Source: Rhizophagus irregularis (lineage: Eukaryota > Glomeromycota > Glomeromycetes > Glomerales > Glomeraceae). From it: a stretch of DNA of 64,000 nucleotides. The stretch's first letter is position 1; the number at the start of each line of letters is the position of its first letter. The stretch covers positions 1,612,001 to 1,676,000 of the forward strand of contig NC_089442.1 of assembly GCF_026210795.1 (NCBI RefSeq), given 5' to 3'. Below the pieces are notes generated by a model. The model was given only the letters and a program-made list of their open reading frames with translations. It was not told the DNA's origin and did not search any database. Below, one piece after another: positions 59,634 through 64,000 of the stretch. A program made the translations under genes and the position numbers.

Positions 59634-61128
59634 CTAGTTTTGGATTACACTGAATACTTCAATTTCTTCAATAGTAGGTGATTGACTTCCACCGAAAATA
59701 TTTACATAATGACTATTATTATACCCAATATAAAGTTTTTGTTCATCGATAAATAAAATACCTCCAAAATTAAAGAAACTATCATAATTGCAATAATCAT
59801 ATACAGAATAGGTCGAATTAGTTACCCTGCCAATTTTCATATTAAATATATCTTGATCATTTTCAAAAGAAAAGACAAAACATTCTGCTGAAGATAACCA
59901 CCGATCTCTTCCCGCATATCCAATTGGATTATAACCACCATAAATTTTCTTTGATTGAACTCTTATCAATATTACAAATGGTCCTTGTCCATTACATCTA
60001 TTATAAAATGTTTCGCTATTAAATCCATCACGACTCATCAAGTAAATTAGATTGTACCTATATCTATTATTATCAATAATAGTTGCAAAATCATTTCTAT
60101 CAATCCAATTAGAAATAATATTCGCAAGTTTTGGTTTGATGATCGTTGACGTTAATAATTCTAATTTTCTTATACGAGGTGGTAATATTGTATTGCTTGG
60201 TAGAGTATTTGTATAATAAAATTCAGCAATTTCTTCATAAATATGATGAGGAAAAACAGCTTTGTAAGGTCGAACTTTATAATAGAAATCTTTAGAAGAA
60301 ATTTCAACAAAGCGTATGAGAGGAATAAATTGATTTAAAGTTTCTTTTAATGAATCATAATCTTCATTATTCCAGTTAGTTCTATCATTATTCTTACTTT
60401 TCAAACCAGGTGTTTGTTCAATACCCCATTTAATTAAACAATCCCAAATAGCAATTTCTTCAATTTGCAAGTCATTCCGTTTAAGTAAACCAAAAAGGAT
60501 ATCCCTATCTAACGAAGGAAATGTCGTTGAAAAGATAAATGGTTCTGGATCTTCACAGATAGATTCAAGACAATAATCTTGCAATTTCTTGCAACTAGGA
60601 AGTTTAAATACAGTATGGAGAACAAAAACAAAATTCATTTGAACCCAAATAGTATGTTTTTCGATTAAATAATCTTGGATGTAGTCGAACAATTCATCGA
60701 TAAGTAATTCATCACATGAAATTAATAAGCTAAGAATAATTTCAGCCGATTGTTTAGTCAAATCAAGTTCACCAGTATAAATATATCTTAATAAATAATA
60801 AAATCATATTGTAAGATTTTTTTTAAAAAACAAAAAAATTTAAACTTCAATTTAATTTAAAAAGTGTTGCTTACTTTAAAATTATGTCAAAAACTGTCGG
60901 AGTGATATTTGGTTTATTAAATATAATCATGTCATTTTTCTTTGTAATCCAATCTGCAGAAAAGGCGCTTTTAAAATAAGGAGAACGAGCACGTAAAATC
61001 ACTGAATGAGCACGAAATTCTTTCGTATTTCGGTTTTCACCAACTTGAATAATAACGTTATAATCATCAGCATCATTTAATATTGACGAAAGATCTTTTG
61101 AGAGACCTGAATGGAATATTAAAGTCAT
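59634..61128 (-). CDS. BTB-BACK-TLDc domain protein (copy I)
   Basis: Exons 60875-61128 and 59634-60786 with an 88-bp intron encode 468 aa. It is the sister of copy H: YLMSRDGFNSETFYNRC, KKIYGGYNPIGYAGRDRW, FVFSFENDQDIFNMKIGRV, EEIEVFSV. The C-terminus changes after EVFSV from SGKDC in H to IQN, exactly where a short element borders the gene. In the BACK start the usual SDEL is CDEL. In the TLDc part the usual SFVFSF is CFVFSF. The start MTLIFHSGLSKDL at 61128 is conserved and no upstream in-frame ATG precedes it closely. Confidence 0.9.
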
Positions 61129-61393
61129 TTTTACTAAAGAAAAAGTTATAAAAATTTTTTATCAATATTAAGAAAATATGAAAGAAATATAATAATAATA
61201 TCCCGTATAGAATAATATCCCGTAAGACTATTATAAAACTATTTATGAAAAAAATTTTTCTTGAATATGAAACGGTCAATCAGTTAATATAATATATTTT
61301 TTAGAAATTATTTGGTTACACTACATTTATTTGTGAATCTTAATTTAGTTAATTACCGGTCTTAAAATTAACCGGTTATTTCGGGCCGAATTA
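61129..61393. other. Upstream region of copy I
   Basis: Contains a short direct repeat ATATCCCGTA (61198 and 61217). No gene or clear TATA box singled out. Confidence 0.35.
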
Positions 61394-61588
61394 CAGCTGT
61401 TTTCATAAGACCTAGACAAAATAATTTTTTGAACCCGACCGCCGACCCGCCGATCTGGTATTTTTAGCTGGGCACATGATCCAGATTTGATAGTTTGATT
61501 TGTAAAATAAATAACAACTGAACTGGATCGGCGGGTTAGCGGTCGGGTTCAAAAATTTATTTTGTCCCAGGTCTTATGAAAACAGCTG
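61394..61588. mobile_element. MITE with about 60-bp terminal inverted repeats
   Basis: CAGCTGTTTTCATAAGACCT opens the element, and its complement AGGTCTTATGAAAACAGCTG closes it. Pairing continues inward through GACAAAATAA, TTTTTGAACCCGACCGC and ACCCGCCGATC with few mismatches. Only about 70 bases of loop remain. No coding capacity and no clean target duplication. Confidence 0.8.
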
Positions 61589-62367
61589 CCAGAATTTTAT
61601 AACCGATACCGATCTCTATCAAAATTGTTGTTGATTGGTTAATTGATTAATATGATGTAATTGTTGGAGCTTTGATGTAAATGATTTTACTAAACCAATT
61701 AACGGGAATAAGATATATGAGTCTATGAGAAATATGAATGAGTTATTAGTTTTTCTTTTAATGGTTTAGTTGTTAAAAATATTTAATACGTTATGATGAA
61801 TAATTTAAATGGTTCATTATTTTTTCATGGTTCCATTTATAATCCTGTGTATTAACACTAAATTATTGACTACTGATCATTTAAAAATATTGCATTTAAT
61901 AGTAAACTAATTTATTAATAATGTCGTTATTAATTGAATTGTCTAAGTTCTTGCTTTCAATATTTTATTTAAATTAATGTTTCTTTGTTATGCTTTTCAA
62001 AATCAACTTTCATAATAACTTTAGGATTCTATAATAATTAAAAGTCATCCATTCTAATATGAAATAATCGTCACTTTCTGTCGATTAGAAATATGAGAAT
62101 TAATCACCGCAGTATTCCTAATAACCTAACTATAACTCAGTTATTGCTGGAGGGGATATCAGTCTTCAACCGATATGATCTCTCTTCTCTCACTCAATAA
62201 TAACTATCTAATATTATATAGTATAGCTTTATATTTACTCTTCGCTTGGTAATAAAGAGTTATGCGATCAGATGGTGTTATTGTCATACATCAGAGAAAC
62301 TAAATGTGAAATGCGAGGTATGTCAAGACACAAAAAGATAAATATTGAAGTTTTCATTTTCTTATTA
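61589..62367. other. Gene-free interval
   Basis: A/T-rich, no gene seen. A mixed patch at 62120-62210 (GCTGGAGGGGATATCAG) is unassigned. Confidence 0.35.
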
Positions 62368-62530
62368 TAGTGTTGCGATCCGTTGATCCGTCATTCGGAT
62401 GGTTATCCGGAAATAACGGATCGGTCATCCGGATTTTTATATTGAAATTCATCCGGATGGTCATCCGGATCATCCATTTATTTCGGACCGGGATTAAGCG
62501 GATGACGAATCCATCTGGATCGTAACACTA
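62368..62530. mobile_element. MITE with TAGTGTT ends, 163 bp
   Basis: TAGTGTTGCGATCC and, inverted, TAGTGTTACGATCC form the ends. The interior has repeated CATCCGGAT/ATCCGGATG units. The ends resemble those of the element at 447-671 (TAGTGCTTCGATC). I could not find a clean 8-bp duplication, so the borders may be eroded. Confidence 0.65.
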
Positions 62531-64000
62531 TGACTTAATATATAAATAAAAAGGGCTCTAGAAGTGGGTTTGCTTATTTCTTTAATTTAATTGTGAAAAC
62601 TACTACTAATACATTTCGAGGAATTATTTATGAAATTCTCTTAAATGGCTTTTGAGCTTATTTGTTCAGAAATTCTTTTTTAAATGTGATTGACATACTG
62701 TACGCTTAGGTTACGATGTTATACAAATTGGTGATATTAGTTGTCTAAAAAGAGGATACCAGAATTACGAAAAATTTTTTCCGGAATTACGGCATTAAGA
62801 AGTAACCATGTGACAATTAGGACTATGATAAATAGGATTTCGCATAGCGAAAAATTGTGTCCCCAGAATACAGAATATTTAGTAAAAATAAAAGGCGGAC
62901 GCCGTGCGAATAATATTTTTACTATGATCACGTGATTTTCCGCTTTAGACGTCCCCTAAAAAAAGTAACAATCAAAAATTTTATATTGTATGAGCTTATT
63001 GTACGATATCATCATGAAGTCATGAAATCTTTTCATTATTCCGGCCTTTAAAAGCGATATATTATTCAATTACAAGAAGTGTAACAATCGCAAAGTTAAT
63101 ATCTATCTAATTAAAAAAATTGTGTCATATTTAGATTACCCTGTATAAATAATTCGAATTGTGTAACATTGAAAAGTGTGATATTCTTGCTATTTCGTAT
63201 TTATCATATCATAATTAACTGACTACGATAACCAATCTTTAAACTAATACATTTCCAGTTAATTAAAATTTTACTGGATTTTTTTTTATTCTGATGGATT
63301 AATACTAACAAAAAAATATATAATTTTTCTTATTAATTGCATTTATTTGCGGTCATTTCCGCTCTCTTAGTTACCACGAACCACTCATTTCTATAATAAT
63401 AATTTTTTTTTATTTTTGTTTTTACCGTAAAAACCGAAACTACCTTTTTAGTCTTTTTCTTATTCTTTTTTTTTGTTTTATTTTTATTGGATTTTTTTAG
63501 GGGATTTTTTTTTAATCGGAATTTATCAAAATTTTTGGAATTTTTTTTTAACCCAAAAAATATAGTTTATTCTTTTTTTTTTGGTTTGAATCAAGACTAT
63601 AATGAGATTGTTTATTAAATCTATAATAAATTTTATAACTATATAACTAAAAAAACTATATAACTAAAAAAATTTGTCTGACGTTTGGATTAGTCTCTGC
63701 ATAAATAATTTGAATTGTGTAACTTCTATTTATCCGTGTAACTAATACAATTTCAGTTAATGAAATTTTTACCTTAATCGGATTTTTTTTTTTGATTATT
63801 AGAAAAATTTGTTTTTTCTCATTCTTTTCCCGTTTAGGTTTAATTTTTTTTCCCAAACTGAAAAATATTTTTTCTCGAATTATTTTCCTTTTTTTTTCAG
63901 AATTTTTTTCGGTACTTATTTTTTTTTTTTTCAGATTCCTTTTTTTTCGGAAATTTCCCTTTTTTGAACCGATTCTTTCTTTATCCTTTTTCTTAAAAAA
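62531..64000. other. Gene-free window end with a diverged direct duplication
   Basis: Sequence at about 63109-63310 is echoed at about 63664-63800 (ATAAATAATT.GAATTGTGTAAC; ACTAATACA.TT.CAGTTAAT). Long T runs dominate from 63400 onward. The patch 62740-62935 is open on both strands and of mixed composition, but I cannot identify a product. Confidence 0.4.

Noticed and set aside
62737-62935. Overlapping open frames on both strands
   Set aside because: Both span the same mixed-composition patch with no way to prefer one. It is more likely a small repeat, but clear inverted ends were not found.
1-64000. tRNA, rRNA, snRNA genes and CRISPR arrays
   Set aside because: No tRNA B-box-like GGTTCGANTCC with a cloverleaf context, no conserved rRNA or U-RNA blocks, and no regularly spaced direct repeats were seen by eye. 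A tRNAscan-SE and Rfam scan would be decisive.
1-64000. Mitochondrial or bacterial endosymbiont origin
   Set aside because: Spliceosomal-type GT-AG introns in eukaryotic signalling families and the absence of organellar or bacterial genes argue for nuclear fungal DNA despite the A/T bias.

Overview
The window looks like nuclear DNA of an arbuscular mycorrhizal fungus (Glomeromycotina, most likely Rhizophagus). It is very AT-rich with long A/T runs, and its genes have short GT-AG introns. It carries gene families known to be hugely expanded in that lineage: BTB-BACK-TLDc proteins, TKL-like kinases with Cys-rich N-termini, and ZMYM/Crypton-type tyrosine recombinase proteins. The species is inferred from family content and composition only; no rRNA or other marker is present.

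Layout. Every gene that looks intact lies on the minus strand. Eight two-exon BTB-BACK-TLDc genes end at 1126, 27319, 31139, 33900, 38043, 48061, 52347 and 59634. A ninth, decayed copy lies at 49877-51455 and a small TLDc relic at 32955-33110. Three of the eight (31139-39524) form a young tandem cluster that shares upstream sequence. The pair at 52347 and 59634 shares downstream sequence and so descends from a block duplication. Two five-exon Cys-rich kinase genes (4918-7325 and 42713-45129) and a kinase relic (40499-40930) sit between them. The first kinase carries an apparent 1-nt frameshift. A compact bZIP transcription factor lies at 14134-14838 and a Crypton-like recombinase gene, also with a 1-nt frameshift, at 54904-56516.

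The long gene-poor stretches (7.4-14.1, 14.9-27.3, 28.8-31.1, 39.6-42.7, 45.2-48.0, 56.5-59.6 and 61.2-64 kb) hold decayed genes and small inverted-repeat elements. The decayed genes are a plus-strand BTB pseudogene, a PD-(D/E)XK-like pseudogene, an exon-repeat relic resembling SP7-type effectors, and an unidentified broken gene. Three elements have TAG...CTA ends with 8-bp target duplications, as in hAT-type MITEs (one duplication has a mismatch). One element carries degenerate telomere-like repeats inside inverted repeats, and a 684-bp element carries a small open frame. Low-complexity polypurine and A/T satellites fill much of the rest.

How the genes fit together. BTB-BACK proteins usually act as dimeric adaptors for cullin-3 ubiquitin ligases, and TLDc domains are linked to V-ATPase and oxidative-stress functions. 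The kinases and the bZIP protein look like signalling and transcription components. There is no operon-like linkage. The window reads as a birth-and-death array in which local duplication, promoter duplication and transposon insertion keep reshaping two signalling families.
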